Of a DNA stretch of 64,000 bases, positions 45,224-54,161 are shown one piece after another. The translations under genes and the position numbers were made by a program. The stretch comes from CAYSCZ01 sp051155775 (lineage in GTDB: Bacteria > Bacteroidota > Bacteroidia > Cytophagales > Cyclobacteriaceae): the NCBI GenBank assembly GCA_051155775.1, contig DAXETV010000003.1:62001-126000 (forward strand), read 5' to 3'. The notes beneath the pieces are model-generated. The model was not told where the DNA came from. It did no database searches and was given only the letters and a program-made list of their open reading frames with translations. The number at the start of each line of letters is the position of its first letter. Positions within the stretch are counted from its first letter, which is position 1.

Positions 45224-46618
45224 TTATATCATTTCCCTTACATCGGTGATCTGTCCTTTTAAGGCGGTGGCTGCTGCTGTCAGTGGACTGGCTAAAAATG
45301 TCCTTGCTCCTGGGCCCTGGCGACCCTCAAAATTACGGTTTGAGGTAGAGACACAATATTCCCCTTTCGGAATCTTGTCCTCGTTCATGCCCAGGCAGGC
45401 GGAACATCCCGGTTGTCTAATCTGAAAACCAGCCTCCTCCAACACACTGTCAATTTCTTCATCACGTATTTGCTTTTCAACCTGCTTAGAGCCGGGTACG
45501 ATCAATGCATTGATATGGGCAGCTTTCTTTTTCCCCTTTACTAATTGGGCGATCGCCCTGAAGTCTTCAATGCGTGAATTGGTACAACTACCAATGAAAA
45601 CATAATTGACATTTTTACCCAGTAGTTTTTCACCCGGTTTTAAGCCCATATATTCAAGCGATTTCTTAAAACCAACTTCTTTACCATTGATGGTATCAAA
45701 GGTTGGGATGGCTTCAGAAATTTTAACACCCATACCCGGGTTTGTACCATAGGTGATCATGGGGGAAATATCTTCAGCCTTAAAACGATTGCTGATATCA
45801 AAAGTAGCATCATTATCACTGAAGAGGGTATCCCAGTATTTTTTGCGTTCATTCCACAGTTTTCCGGCAGGTGCATATTTTCTACCGTATACATAATTAA
45901 AAGTAACTTCATCGGGAGCTATCAGGCCTCCGCGTGCACCCATTTCGATGCTCATATTGCAAATGGTCATGCGGCTTTCCATGGATAAGTTTTCAATGGT
46001 TTCGCCACAATATTCAATAAAATGGCCGGTACCTCCTGAAGCAGATATCTGAGAGAGCATGTAAAGGATAATGTCTTTAGCCGAAACTCCGGATTCTAAT
46101 TTTCCATTTACTTCCAGTTTCATCTGCTTTGGTTTCCACTGAAGGATGCATTGTGTAGCCAAAACCTGTTCAACTTCACTGGTGCCAATGCCAAAAGCAA
46201 TAGAACCAAATGCCCCGTGGGTAGAGGTATGACTATCTCCGCAGACTATTGTCATACCTGGTTGGGTTATCCCCAACTCCGGGCCTATTACATGTACAAT
46301 CCCTTGGAAAAGGTGCCCAAGACCAAAGAGCTTAATATCATGATTGGCACAATTTTCTGTAAGTTTTTCAACTTGTTTTTTGGATAGCGCCTCGGTGATT
46401 GGCAAATGTTGATTGATGGTGGGGACGTTATGATCGGCAGTGGCGATGGTCTGCTTTGGGCGTAGCACTGTACGATTTCGGTTTTCCAATCCTTTAAATG
46501 CCTGTGGGCTGGTGACTTCATGAATTAAATGCCTGTCAATATAAAGTAGGGTCGGCCCATTGTCAATGTGGGTAACCACATGATTGTCCCATATTTTATC
46601 AAATAATGTTTTCCCCAT
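45224..46618 (-). CDS. leuC: 3-isopropylmalate dehydratase large subunit
   Basis: A 464-residue iron-sulfur subunit. The [4Fe-4S] cysteines lie in VFIGSCTNSRIEDFRAIA and RQPGCSACLGMNEDKIPKGE. CGDSHTSTHGAFGSIAFGIG and the C-terminal SNRNFEGRQGPGARTFLAS are typical. It is between leuA (8-base gap) and leuD (2-base gap). Confidence 0.97.
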   Translation of the reverse strand: MGKTLFDKIWDNHVVTHIDNGPTLLYIDRHLIHEVTSPQAFKGLENRNRTVLRPKQTIATADHNVPTINQHLPITEALSKKQVEKLTENCANHDIKLFGLGHLFQGIVHVIGPELGITQPGMTIVCGDSHTSTHGAFGSIAFGIGTSEVEQVLATQCILQWKPKQMKLEVNGKLESGVSAKDIILYMLSQISASGGTGHFIEYCGETIENLSMESRMTICNMSIEMGARGGLIAPDEVTFNYVYGRKYAPAGKLWNERKKYWDTLFSDNDATFDISNRFKAEDISPMITYGTNPGMGVKISEAIPTFDTINGKEVGFKKSLEYMGLKPGEKLLGKNVNYVFIGSCTNSRIEDFRAIAQLVKGKKKAAHINALIVPGSKQVEKQIRDEEIDSVLEEAGFQIRQPGCSACLGMNEDKIPKGEYCVSTSNRNFEGRQGPGARTFLASPLTAAATALKGQITDVREMI

Positions 46619-46626
46619 TACTATAT

Positions 46627-47790
46627 TTAAACGGTTAGATGGTGGGAGGCATATTTTTGAAGTAATTCTTCAAGGTCTTTGTCATTGACCACTTTGATAT
46701 GGTCTGCCAGTTCAAGAAATCTTTGATAAATATCTTCCTGCTCATTTTGTGGTATTTCTACACCAAGTTTATTGATCCTATATTTCAAAGCTGCTCTGCC
46801 ACTTCGTGCTGTTAACACGATGGTTGACTCATTTACCCCCACCTCATGGGGATCAATTATTTCGTAGTTGTCCCGGCTTTTTATCACGCCATCCTGATGG
46901 ATGCCTGAAGAATGTGCAAAAGCATTTTTTCCAACAATGGCCTTATTAGCCTGTACCGGCATGTTCATGGTGTTGGAGACCAATTGACTAATAGGGAAAA
47001 GTTTTTCGGTTTTTATCCTGGTCTCATAGTCCAGCCAGCGATGCTTCCTAAGCACCATTACAACTTCTTCCAGAGAAGTATTTCCGGCCCTTTCACCACA
47101 TCCATTGATGGTGCATTCAATCTGCCTGGCCCCATTCTGAACCCCGGATATACTATTTGCTGTTGCTAATCCGAGGTCATTATGGCAATGGGCTGATATG
47201 GTAACTTTATCGATTCCCATTACATTTTCCTTAAGGAATCGTATTTTTTGACCGTATTCTTCGGGTAGGCAGTAACCTGTAGTATCAGGTATGTTAACCA
47301 CTGTCGCACCTGCTTTTATTACCTCTTCGATAATGGTTGCCAGGTACTCATTTTCTGTGCGCCCTGCATCTTCAGCATAAAATTCAACATCTTCAACAAA
47401 CTTCTTTGCATGTTTTACTGCGGCAACGCCACGTTCTATAACTTTTTCCGGTGTTGATTGTAGTTTGGTATAAATGTGTTGTTTGGAAGTGCCTAATCCG
47501 GTGTGTATCCTTGACCTCCTGGCATTTTTAACTGCTTCGGCGGCACACTCAATATCTTTTTGAACAGCCCTTGACAAACCACAAACAGTTGATTCAGTGA
47601 TATTGTCTGCAATTTCCTTTACCGATGCGAAATCACCGGGGCTGGATATCGGAAAACCAGCTTCGATCACATCCACCCCCAGGTCTTCCAGTGCTTTGGC
47701 TATGATTAGCTTTTCTTCGCGGTTTAGTCCACAGCCAGGAACCTGCTCTCCGTCTCTCAACGTAGTGTCAAAAATCTGTACCTTTTCCAT
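46627..47790 (-). CDS. leuA: 2-isopropylmalate synthase, short form
   Basis: A 387-residue enzyme condensing acetyl-CoA with 2-oxoisovalerate. The catalytic TIM barrel has FDTTLRDGEQVPGCGLNREE, the metal-binding HxH in VTISAHCHNDLGLATANS and NGCGERAGNTSLEEVVMVLR. The linker KNAFAHSSGIHQDGVIK is present. The C-terminal leucine-binding domain found in E. coli LeuA (523) is missing. Related homocitrate synthases are similar in size, but the leuCDB context supports LeuA. First gene of the leu operon. Confidence 0.93.
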   Translation of the reverse strand: MEKVQIFDTTLRDGEQVPGCGLNREEKLIIAKALEDLGVDVIEAGFPISSPGDFASVKEIADNITESTVCGLSRAVQKDIECAAEAVKNARRSRIHTGLGTSKQHIYTKLQSTPEKVIERGVAAVKHAKKFVEDVEFYAEDAGRTENEYLATIIEEVIKAGATVVNIPDTTGYCLPEEYGQKIRFLKENVMGIDKVTISAHCHNDLGLATANSISGVQNGARQIECTINGCGERAGNTSLEEVVMVLRKHRWLDYETRIKTEKLFPISQLVSNTMNMPVQANKAIVGKNAFAHSSGIHQDGVIKSRDNYEIIDPHEVGVNESTIVLTARSGRAALKYRINKLGVEIPQNEQEDIYQRFLELADHIKVVNDKDLEELLQKYASHHLTV

Positions 47791-48126
47791 ATCATTTTCT
47801 TTGATGAGTTGTCGAAGCTAGAATTTTGAAAAGGTATCCAAAAACTAAAAAAAGTTATAAATACGTTGTCTGAGGTGATGAATAAAAAATAAAATAGCTT
47901 ATTTAAGTTTCTTAATTTAATTAAAGCTTCTTAATAAATACGATGGCTAATAAATATATTCATTCAACTATTGGGATTTAAAAAGCATCAAAACCAATAG
48001 CCCTCAGAAAAATTTCGGGTAAAATTAGACATCTAAGCGAACCAAAATTGCTCTATTATTTTCACATTGATTAAGGTCTTCTATTAATAGTGTACGATTT
48101 ATTAACCTTTATTCTAATTACCTTCT
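47791..48126. other. Intergenic region upstream of leuA
   Basis: 336 bases, very AT-rich, between leuA and the thioredoxin-motif lipoprotein gene (both minus). No leucine-rich leader ORF and no full TAnnTTTG promoter match could be found on the minus strand; TACCTTTT about 25 bases before leuA is the nearest. A 7-bp stem CTATTGG/CCAATAG (around 47970-48000) has no U-run. The leuA promoter is probably here but is not identified. Confidence 0.5.
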
Positions 48127-48432
48127 TTATAACAATACTTTGATCTCTTCATACTTCGGCGCTACATAGACACTATCTTCCAACACAACTACCGGGTAAA
48201 GTATTCGTCCTTTATGTCCTGAGGCTTTTACAACATCTATCATCTCCTGAACTAAATCGTCATCGTTTTCTACATCATGAAATGTGTATGTGTAGCCCTC
48301 ATCATTTAAACTGGCCTTAAAACTTACGCAGTGCGGACAGTTATTGCTGCCATAGATTATGATATCTTTCTGTGGTACTTTACTGCAACCAAAAATTAAT
48401 AGTAGACTGCATACGAATAAACTAATTTTCAT
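48127..48432 (-). CDS. Lipoprotein with CPHC redox motif
   Basis: A 101-residue protein. A lipoprotein signal (MKISLFVCSLLLIFGCSK, lipid-bound Cys16) is followed by a glutaredoxin-like fold: DIIIYGSNNCPHCVSFKASL with Cys32 and Cys35, and the cis-Pro loop YPVVVLEDSVYVA. It should be tethered on the periplasmic side of a membrane and act in disulfide exchange or metal handling. It is smaller than DsbC/DsbG or TlpA proteins, and no partner gene is adjacent. The family is glutaredoxin-like; the specific role is unknown. Confidence 0.75.
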   Translation of the reverse strand: MKISLFVCSLLLIFGCSKVPQKDIIIYGSNNCPHCVSFKASLNDEGYTYTFHDVENDDDLVQEMIDVVKASGHKGRILYPVVVLEDSVYVAPKYEEIKVLL

Positions 48433-48587
48433 GATTTTACTTTTAATACAATAATAAATTAGAAATTATAATTAGGTATTAATTGCATTTATGAATTGGC
48501 AGTAAATGAAAGTTTTCTGTCAGATCGGAAGTTACTGGAATAAGTTTATTTGTATAGTTATATAAATTAAAAAAATAATCATATATA

Positions 48588-48668
48588 ATGAATAATTCAA
48601 AGAAAACTTTGTTTTTGATACTGGTCATAGTAATCAACATAGCGATTTCATTTTTAGTTTGGTTTTAG
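48588..48668 (+). CDS. 26-residue hydrophobic peptide
   Basis: An ATG ORF encoding MNNSKKTLFLILVIVINIAI then SFLVWF. After a short polar basic N-terminus it is one continuous membrane helix. It is followed after 22 bases by a strong intrinsic terminator, giving a compact monocistronic unit in an otherwise empty region. Coding status and function are inferred; no homologue is recognised. Confidence 0.5.
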   Translation: MNNSKKTLFLILVIVINIAISFLVWF

Positions 48669-49115
48669 GTTAGTCCATAATTTGGGTTTAAGGTATTGAC
48701 AGTCGGTCAATACCTTTTTTTATTCCAGTGGCTTTTAAGCCTAATTTTTATGTTTATAAAAAATTTACTGCTCTTCATGACAGCACATCACAGCACTATT
48801 CGGTATTGATAATAAAATTAATAAGTTAATAATCAGCGATTGACTATTTTTTTTTTAAAAGACAGATGATTTAATTATATTAAAGGTTCAGGTAACCTGG
48901 GTTCCTACCCCAAGCCCCGTGTTGGAATTAAATATGCGGGGCTTATCCATTTACTAGCACCTGACTTATTTGTTGAATAAGTTTTTTACTAACTACTGAT
49001 TTGGTACTCATGAAATATTGTCGCAACAAAGGTATTTTTAAGCCATAATGGCAGTATGTGTTTTTGTGTATCGACTATGGTATTCGATTTGACGTAAAAT
49101 AAAATAAAGATAACT
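48669..49115. other. Intergenic region with hairpins
   Basis: 447 bases before the Hsp20-like gene. Beyond the terminator it holds three consecutive short hairpins at 48884-48944: AGGTT/AACCT (48884-48898), GGG/CCC around TTCCTA (48899-48910), and AAGCCCCG/CGGGGCTT (48912-48919 and 48937-48944). The last has a 17-base loop and no T-run. No gene or known riboswitch class is recognised. A weak promoter-like TCGATTTG with an upstream TTTG lies just before the Hsp20-like gene. Confidence 0.4.
48691..48721 (+). terminator. Terminator after the 26-residue peptide
   Basis: A 10-bp perfect stem AGGTATTGAC/GTCAATACCT (48691-48700 and 48706-48715), loop AGTCG, followed by six or more T. On the complement strand the run before the stem is not A-rich, so it acts on plus-strand transcripts. 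Confidence 0.85.
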
Positions 49116-49487
49116 ATGATAAATAAAAAAGATATAACGAAACAGTTAGCAGTTGCAGGTAACCTGATGAATACTGTGGGCGGGGGAATGGTTCATATTC
49201 GGTCAAAATTTAATAAGTTGGAGGATCACTACAAGGTATTGTTTAATATTCCAGGGATCAGCAGGGAACATTTAAATGTTGAAATCAACAATAATAAAAT
49301 ACTGGTATTCCAAAGGATACAATTCGGCAACAACGATATGCCTTATTTGATCAGCTTTTTTGATATTCCAAATGATGTTGATCATCAGAATATATCAGCA
49401 AGCTTTAAAGATAACGATCTGGAAATGATTCTTCCTTTCAACGAACTTTCTAACGGATACAGAAGGAAGATAGACATTTTTAAATAG
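49116..49487 (+). CDS. Divergent small heat shock protein (Hsp20-like)
   Basis: A 123-residue protein. Residues about 36-115 look like an alpha-crystallin domain: HYKVLFNIPGISREHLNVEI, then NNKILVFQRI and FFDIPNDVDHQNISASFKDN DLEMILPF in order. The usual A-x-x-x-n-G-v-L signature is replaced by ASFKDNDLEMILP, and the C-terminal I-x-I anchor is seen as KIDIFK. Hsp20 proteins bind unfolding proteins in large oligomers. Assignment is by fold pattern, so moderate confidence. Confidence 0.7.
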   Translation: MINKKDITKQLAVAGNLMNTVGGGMVHIRSKFNKLEDHYKVLFNIPGISREHLNVEINNNKILVFQRIQFGNNDMPYLISFFDIPNDVDHQNISASFKDNDLEMILPFNELSNGYRRKIDIFK

Positions 49488-49686
49488 ACATAAATGTTTT
49501 TCGTCATTCCCATGATGACCACGATCATAAATTCATGATATAAGTAAGGTTATTTCTATGAAGTGTTTATTGCAGGATCAATTTATTTTGGTTTCTGCTT
49601 CCAGGAATCAGGTTATTTGTAGATTACAAACCTCTTTATAAGGTATAAGAAAGATTATGCAAACAATGAGTAATATAAGGGACTAA

Positions 49687-50181
49687 TTATCCCGAATAGC
49701 TGTACTTTGTCTCCCAGACTGTTAATGGCTCCGCCTCCTCGTTTCTTACTACATTATTGACAACTTCACCTATGAAAAGAACATGATCGCCAGCTTTTAT
49801 TTGGTTTGTGACTTTGCACTCAAAATAGGAGGGGACAACTAAAAATATTGGTGAGCCTGTCTTGTCTGTTACAAAACTATAGTCATTAAGTTTATCTTTT
49901 GCGAAGACCGTTTTTTTGGCAAATGCGCCAATCATTGATTGATTGGATTTGCCCAATGTGTTTATGGCAAAGACATTGGTTTCCTGAACTGGTTTTTTTA
50001 TATCAGAATCATTTCTAATGGCAACCATCACCAGTGGAGGGTCAAAAGAAACCTGGCTTATCCAGCAAATGATGCCGGCTGCATAAGGATGCTCTTGATT
50101 ATTGGATGTTTTTGTGGTAATGATATGAAAACCATAACTAACTTTTTTTAATGCCTTTCTTAAACCAGCCTCGTATGACAT
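49687..50181 (-). CDS. Flavin reductase family protein
   Basis: A 164-residue FMN-binding split-barrel protein. The pattern VSYGFHIITTKTSNNQEHPY, IICWISQVSFDPPLVMVAIR and FAINTLGKSNQSMIGAFAKK, with late DHVLFIGEVVN, is that of the flavin reductase-like family. Such proteins reduce flavin with NAD(P)H, often for a partner monooxygenase. No monooxygenase is adjacent. The nearest flavoprotein gene is at 54.2 kb, too far to infer a link. Confidence 0.85.
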   Translation of the reverse strand: MSYEAGLRKALKKVSYGFHIITTKTSNNQEHPYAAGIICWISQVSFDPPLVMVAIRNDSDIKKPVQETNVFAINTLGKSNQSMIGAFAKKTVFAKDKLNDYSFVTDKTGSPIFLVVPSYFECKVTNQIKAGDHVLFIGEVVNNVVRNEEAEPLTVWETKYSYSG

Positions 50182-50397
50182 AAATGAATTGTTTTGGGTT
50201 TAAATATTTAAAGGGATTTAAAATAATCCATTTCCAGATCTTCTACAACATTATTCTATTATTCCAATTGCACATATGAGTAACAAAATCTTTAAGAATG
50301 ACATCTGTCATTGTGTTTGAATGAGATAACAGAATTTTAATCCTGAATAATAAGAATAAGGAAGAGTGAGAATAAATTGTTATATTTTGTAATCAAC

Positions 50398-51648
50398 ATG
50401 AAGTGCATGCCCGGCTATTTGAAGAATTTTTTGCCATTAATGGTCGCTTTATTATTTTCTCAGGCTTTGCAATCACAATATCTGGGTTTTCATTTTAAAG
50501 ATCGGTTTGATAAGTCTGTCATAAAATTTGAAACCAGAAATAGCCTGATCATTATCCCGATATTGATCAATGACCGCTTAAGGTTGAAATTCATTCTTGA
50601 CACAGGTGTACAAACAGCTATCATCACGGAAAAACTACTAGCACAGGCTACCGGCCTGAGTTTTGACCGTAAGATTTCCATTGGTGGGCCGGGACGGGAA
50701 GATTCTATTTTTGCGCATGTGGTTAACAGGGTCAACCTGAAGCTATCAAATGAAGTTTTTTCATCCAACAGTTCAATTTTAGTGTTGGAGAATGATTTCC
50801 TTGAACTTGAAAATAGCCTTGGTGAAGAGATATACGGGATTATCGGATACGATATTTTCAGTCGTTTTATTGTAGAGATTGATTATGACCGTAGTCAGAT
50901 AACCCTGAGAAGGCCGAGAAAATCAAAAAAAAGAAAGTATAGAGGATATTATCCAGTTCCTTTGGATGTTGACGGTACCAAGCCCTACCTTAAGGCTAAG
51001 GTTATCCAAAACAATGATACGGTAGATGTTCGATTGATGGTAGATTCTGGTGCCAGCCATTCTATTTTAATCAGCCAGGAGTCCAATGAGAAACTTAGTG
51101 TACCTGAAAAAAGCATAAACACTTTATTGGGCAGAGGACTTGGAGGAGAAATATTTGGAGAGATTGGCAGGTTAAATTCTTTTATTATTGGTAAATTTTG
51201 CTTTGAAGATGTATTAGGTTCCTTTCCCAATAGAGATGATTATTCAAATAAGATCCTAAGAGGATCAAGGGATGGTACTTTAGGTAGCGATATCTTAAGG
51301 AGGTTCAATTGTGTTTTTAATTACTCGGATGAAGTGTTATACATCCGTAAAAACAGAAACTTCAGGGATGATTTTGAATATGATATGAGTGGTATGGAAG
51401 TTAATGTAAAAGGGAAAGCGCTGGATCAATACTTTATCTATAACCTGAGGGAAGCGTCCCCTGCTAAAGAAGCAGGTATTATGGTAGGGGATATAATTAA
51501 AAAAATCAATGGAAACCATGCAGAGCAGAGGGGTCTGAACAACATTAATGAGTTGCTTAAACGAAGGCCAGGCAAAAAGATCAAATTAAAAATTCAAAGA
51601 GGGGATAGCACTTTTAAAGTAAAGTTCCGTTTACGCCGGGCGATTTAG
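50398..51648 (+). CDS. Exported aspartic protease with PDZ domain
   Basis: A 416-residue protein. Signal peptide MKCMPGYLKNFLPLMVALLF to about SQALQSQ. Two retropepsin-like halves each carry a catalytic aspartate: LKFILDTGVQTAII and VRLMVDSGASHSILI, so one chain can form the two-fold active site. A C-terminal PDZ domain (about the last 85 residues; ASPAKEAGIMVGDIIKKING, RPGKKIKLKIQRGD) follows. Likely periplasmic. A TTG seven codons upstream (50377) is in frame, but ATG 50398 gives a better signal peptide. It is 12 bases from the next gene. Confidence 0.82.
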   Translation: MKCMPGYLKNFLPLMVALLFSQALQSQYLGFHFKDRFDKSVIKFETRNSLIIIPILINDRLRLKFILDTGVQTAIITEKLLAQATGLSFDRKISIGGPGREDSIFAHVVNRVNLKLSNEVFSSNSSILVLENDFLELENSLGEEIYGIIGYDIFSRFIVEIDYDRSQITLRRPRKSKKRKYRGYYPVPLDVDGTKPYLKAKVIQNNDTVDVRLMVDSGASHSILISQESNEKLSVPEKSINTLLGRGLGGEIFGEIGRLNSFIIGKFCFEDVLGSFPNRDDYSNKILRGSRDGTLGSDILRRFNCVFNYSDEVLYIRKNRNFRDDFEYDMSGMEVNVKGKALDQYFIYNLREASPAKEAGIMVGDIIKKINGNHAEQRGLNNINELLKRRPGKKIKLKIQRGDSTFKVKFRLRRAI

Positions 51649-51660
51649 GAATACTACAAG

Positions 51661-53280
51661 TTGAATTTGCATTACTTTTGGCGAAAAAGAGAAGTGCAGC
51701 TTCATCCTACAGATCAAAAGACTAATCTTTATTTTTTCTTTTCCTCTTTAGCTTTATTAATTATTGCATTGTACCTGAATTTAGGCATATATCCTCTTTA
51801 TCTCGAAGAACCAAGACGGGCCTTGATAGCCCTGGAAATGTTGTTCAATGGCAATCTGATTGTTCCAACAGAAATGGGGGAATATTATTACAAAAAACCA
51901 CCGGTTTACAATTGGATTATCATCGCAGGCTATAAAGTTTTTGGCAATTACTCGGAGTGGGCGGTACGCGCATTTTCCGTATTGTCATTTCTTTTAACAG
52001 GAGGCGTTCTTTACTGGGCATCCAGAAAGTATATTGATCAGCAGACGGCCATCTTTTCCACACTTTTTTTTCTGATTTCCGCTGACATTCTTTTCTACTT
52101 TTCCATCACCTCCGGTGAGATAGACCTATTTTATTCCCTGGTGACCTATGCGAGCTTTATTTCAATCTATCATTTTTACATTAAGGGAAATTATTATCTG
52201 CTATTCGGAGTGACTTATATACTTGGTGCTGTTGGCACATTAACCAAAGGATTGCCTTCACTCCCTTTTCTGGGAATCTCGATTTTAACCTTTTTCATCT
52301 ATAAGAAAGACTTCAGGAAATTATTTTCTTTACCTCATTATCTGGGCCTGGCTATCTACTTGCTGATAATTGGTGGGTATATATTTATTTATAATCAATA
52401 TAATAACCCAATAGGTTTCTTATCAACGAAAGATTCACTGGTAACCCAAACCACAGAAAGGACACTATTTTTTAATAGCTTATTTGATTTTATCCAAAAC
52501 CTTGTCTTATTCCCACTGGAGAATATTAGGTTTTTATTGCCCGGTTCATTATTAGTGGTTTTTTTCTTTAGAAAGGACTTGTTTAGGGTCATTAGAAGTA
52601 ATGACTTTGTGGTTTTTTCAGCACTTATGCTGCTGGCAAATATCTCCCTTTACTGGCTATCACCCGGAACCCGGTCAAGGTATTTGTATATGTTTTTCCC
52701 ACTAATGCATACAATTTTACTTTATGTTTATTTGCAAGGGGATCATCATCGTTATTTGATGAAAATTTTTAATTGGGTATTAGTCGTATTTCCCATTGCC
52801 GGTTTCATTGGCGCCGTAGCATTGCCTTTCATACCTCCACTGGCAGTTGTGCCTAACCTAACATTGTTAAGTATTATTTTCTCCATAATATTTCTGATCA
52901 TAGTTTTTCTGTATTTTAAAGTATCGAAATGGAGGTTGTACCTGGTCATCATTACCATGATTGTCCTTAGGATTGCTTTTGATCTGACGGTCCTGGAGGT
53001 AAGGGCTGAAAAAAGCACCGCAGCAAAAGACAAAGAAATTGCAACGAAAATTGTTGAGATTGTTGATGATAACCCTTTGTATCTTTTTAAGGCCTCAAGA
53101 TTTTCCCTAACTACTGTGTTTTATATTGAGCGGGAAAGAGGGAAAGTATTGTCAAGAAAATATACAACAGATCATGACAGCTATTTTATTTCCAATGAAT
53201 CTTTTCTTCAAGACATTGATTATAAAAGTCTGTACAGTTTTCGATATCATGATAAAGCGTTTTATTTGGTTCAGTTTTAG
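51661..53280 (+). CDS. GT39/ArnT-like membrane glycosyltransferase
   Basis: A 539-residue protein with about a dozen membrane segments. The first periplasmic loop holds the family pattern YPLYLEEPRRALIALEMLFN then YYYKKPPVYNWIIIAGYKVF and AVRAFSVLSFLL, as in ArnT/PMT glycosyltransferases, with Glu-Glu in place of the usual Asp-Glu. Such enzymes use polyprenyl-phosphate sugars on the outer face of the inner membrane. The start is uncertain: TTG 51661 or GTG 51694, no ATG nearby. It is likely cotranscribed with its neighbours. Confidence 0.82.
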   Translation: MNLHYFWRKREVQLHPTDQKTNLYFFFSSLALLIIALYLNLGIYPLYLEEPRRALIALEMLFNGNLIVPTEMGEYYYKKPPVYNWIIIAGYKVFGNYSEWAVRAFSVLSFLLTGGVLYWASRKYIDQQTAIFSTLFFLISADILFYFSITSGEIDLFYSLVTYASFISIYHFYIKGNYYLLFGVTYILGAVGTLTKGLPSLPFLGISILTFFIYKKDFRKLFSLPHYLGLAIYLLIIGGYIFIYNQYNNPIGFLSTKDSLVTQTTERTLFFNSLFDFIQNLVLFPLENIRFLLPGSLLVVFFFRKDLFRVIRSNDFVVFSALMLLANISLYWLSPGTRSRYLYMFFPLMHTILLYVYLQGDHHRYLMKIFNWVLVVFPIAGFIGAVALPFIPPLAVVPNLTLLSIIFSIIFLIIVFLYFKVSKWRLYLVIITMIVLRIAFDLTVLEVRAEKSTAAKDKEIATKIVEIVDDNPLYLFKASRFSLTTVFYIERERGKVLSRKYTTDHDSYFISNESFLQDIDYKSLYSFRYHDKAFYLVQF

Positions 53281-53294
53281 AAATATCAACATCC

Positions 53295-54161
53295 TTGAAA
53301 AAAGAGCAATTAAAGTCTATTCTTAAGCAAGTCATTAAACTGACCCTGACAACCGTAGCGTTGATTTATGTATTCAATAAGATTGATTTTCAACAGTTTG
53401 TTGACTCTATCAAACAGGTAAACATTTTCTATTTTATACTGGCGGTAGCAGCATTCAATACATCCAAGAGCATCGCCGCTTTTCGTGTCAGGGAATTTTA
53501 TGAAGTAATTGGAATTAACCTGGATAAAATTTTTAACCTTAAACTCTATTACGTTGGGATGTTTTATAACCTTTTCCTGCCAGGTGCTATCGGAGGAGAT
53601 GGTTATAAAGTTTACCTTCTAAAGCAAGGCAATCAGGAAGTAAAAGTAAAATCATTAATCAGTTCAACACTATTGGACCGGCTGAGTGGATTGGCGCTTT
53701 TACTGGTACTCGCTTTGTTATTTGTGCTTTTCAGTTCATTTGAAGGAAATATACCATACTTTCATACCGTTCTTATCGTGCTTTTAATTTTAGTGATGCC
53801 AACATTTTATTTATTCATAAAATTTTTATTTCCGGGTTTTCTTAGTAAGTATTTTATAACCTCGCAGTATTCATTTTGGGTTCAGTTGGGGCAGGTATTA
53901 TGTGCATTTTTATTGCTTGTGGCATTATCGGTAAATGACTTTTATATGGATTATTTAGCGCTGTTTATGGCTTCATCCGTTGTTGCGGTATTGCCTTTCA
54001 CTATTGGGGGTGTTGGTGCAAGAGAGTTGGTTTTCATATTTGGATTTCAATATTTGAACATTGAGGAGGGTAAGGCAATTGCATTTACGTTGCTTTTTTT
54101 TGCTGTCACCGCTATTACTGCTTTGATTGGTCTTGTTTTTACATATCAAATAGATAAATAA
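53295..54161 (+). CDS. UPF0104/LPG synthase-type flippase-like membrane protein
   Basis: A 288-residue membrane protein with seven or eight helices. The segments VALIYVFNKIDFQQFVDSIK, FYNLFLPGAIGGDGYKVYLL, SSTLLDRLSGLALLLVLALL and the late LPFTIGGVGARELVFIFGFQ are the signature of the lysylphosphatidylglycerol synthase transmembrane region family. The soluble aminoacyl-transferase half is absent, so lipid or polyprenol translocation is more likely than lysinylation. TTG start; stop is directly followed by the next gene's TTG. Confidence 0.82.
   Translation: MKKEQLKSILKQVIKLTLTTVALIYVFNKIDFQQFVDSIKQVNIFYFILAVAAFNTSKSIAAFRVREFYEVIGINLDKIFNLKLYYVGMFYNLFLPGAIGGDGYKVYLLKQGNQEVKVKSLISSTLLDRLSGLALLLVLALLFVLFSSFEGNIPYFHTVLIVLLILVMPTFYLFIKFLFPGFLSKYFITSQYSFWVQLGQVLCAFLLLVALSVNDFYMDYLALFMASSVVAVLPFTIGGVGARELVFIFGFQYLNIEEGKAIAFTLLFFAVTAITALIGLVFTYQIDK

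Noticed and set aside
47930..48060. Possible leader peptides before leuA (MNIFISHRIY, MSNFTRNFSEGYWF)
   Set aside because: Neither is leucine-rich and no terminator with U-run follows before leuA.
49487..49528. Minus-strand start MIVVIMGM resembling an Ile/Val leader peptide
   Set aside because: No terminator or biosynthetic gene follows it on that strand, and the frame runs on into the Hsp20-like gene as a shadow.
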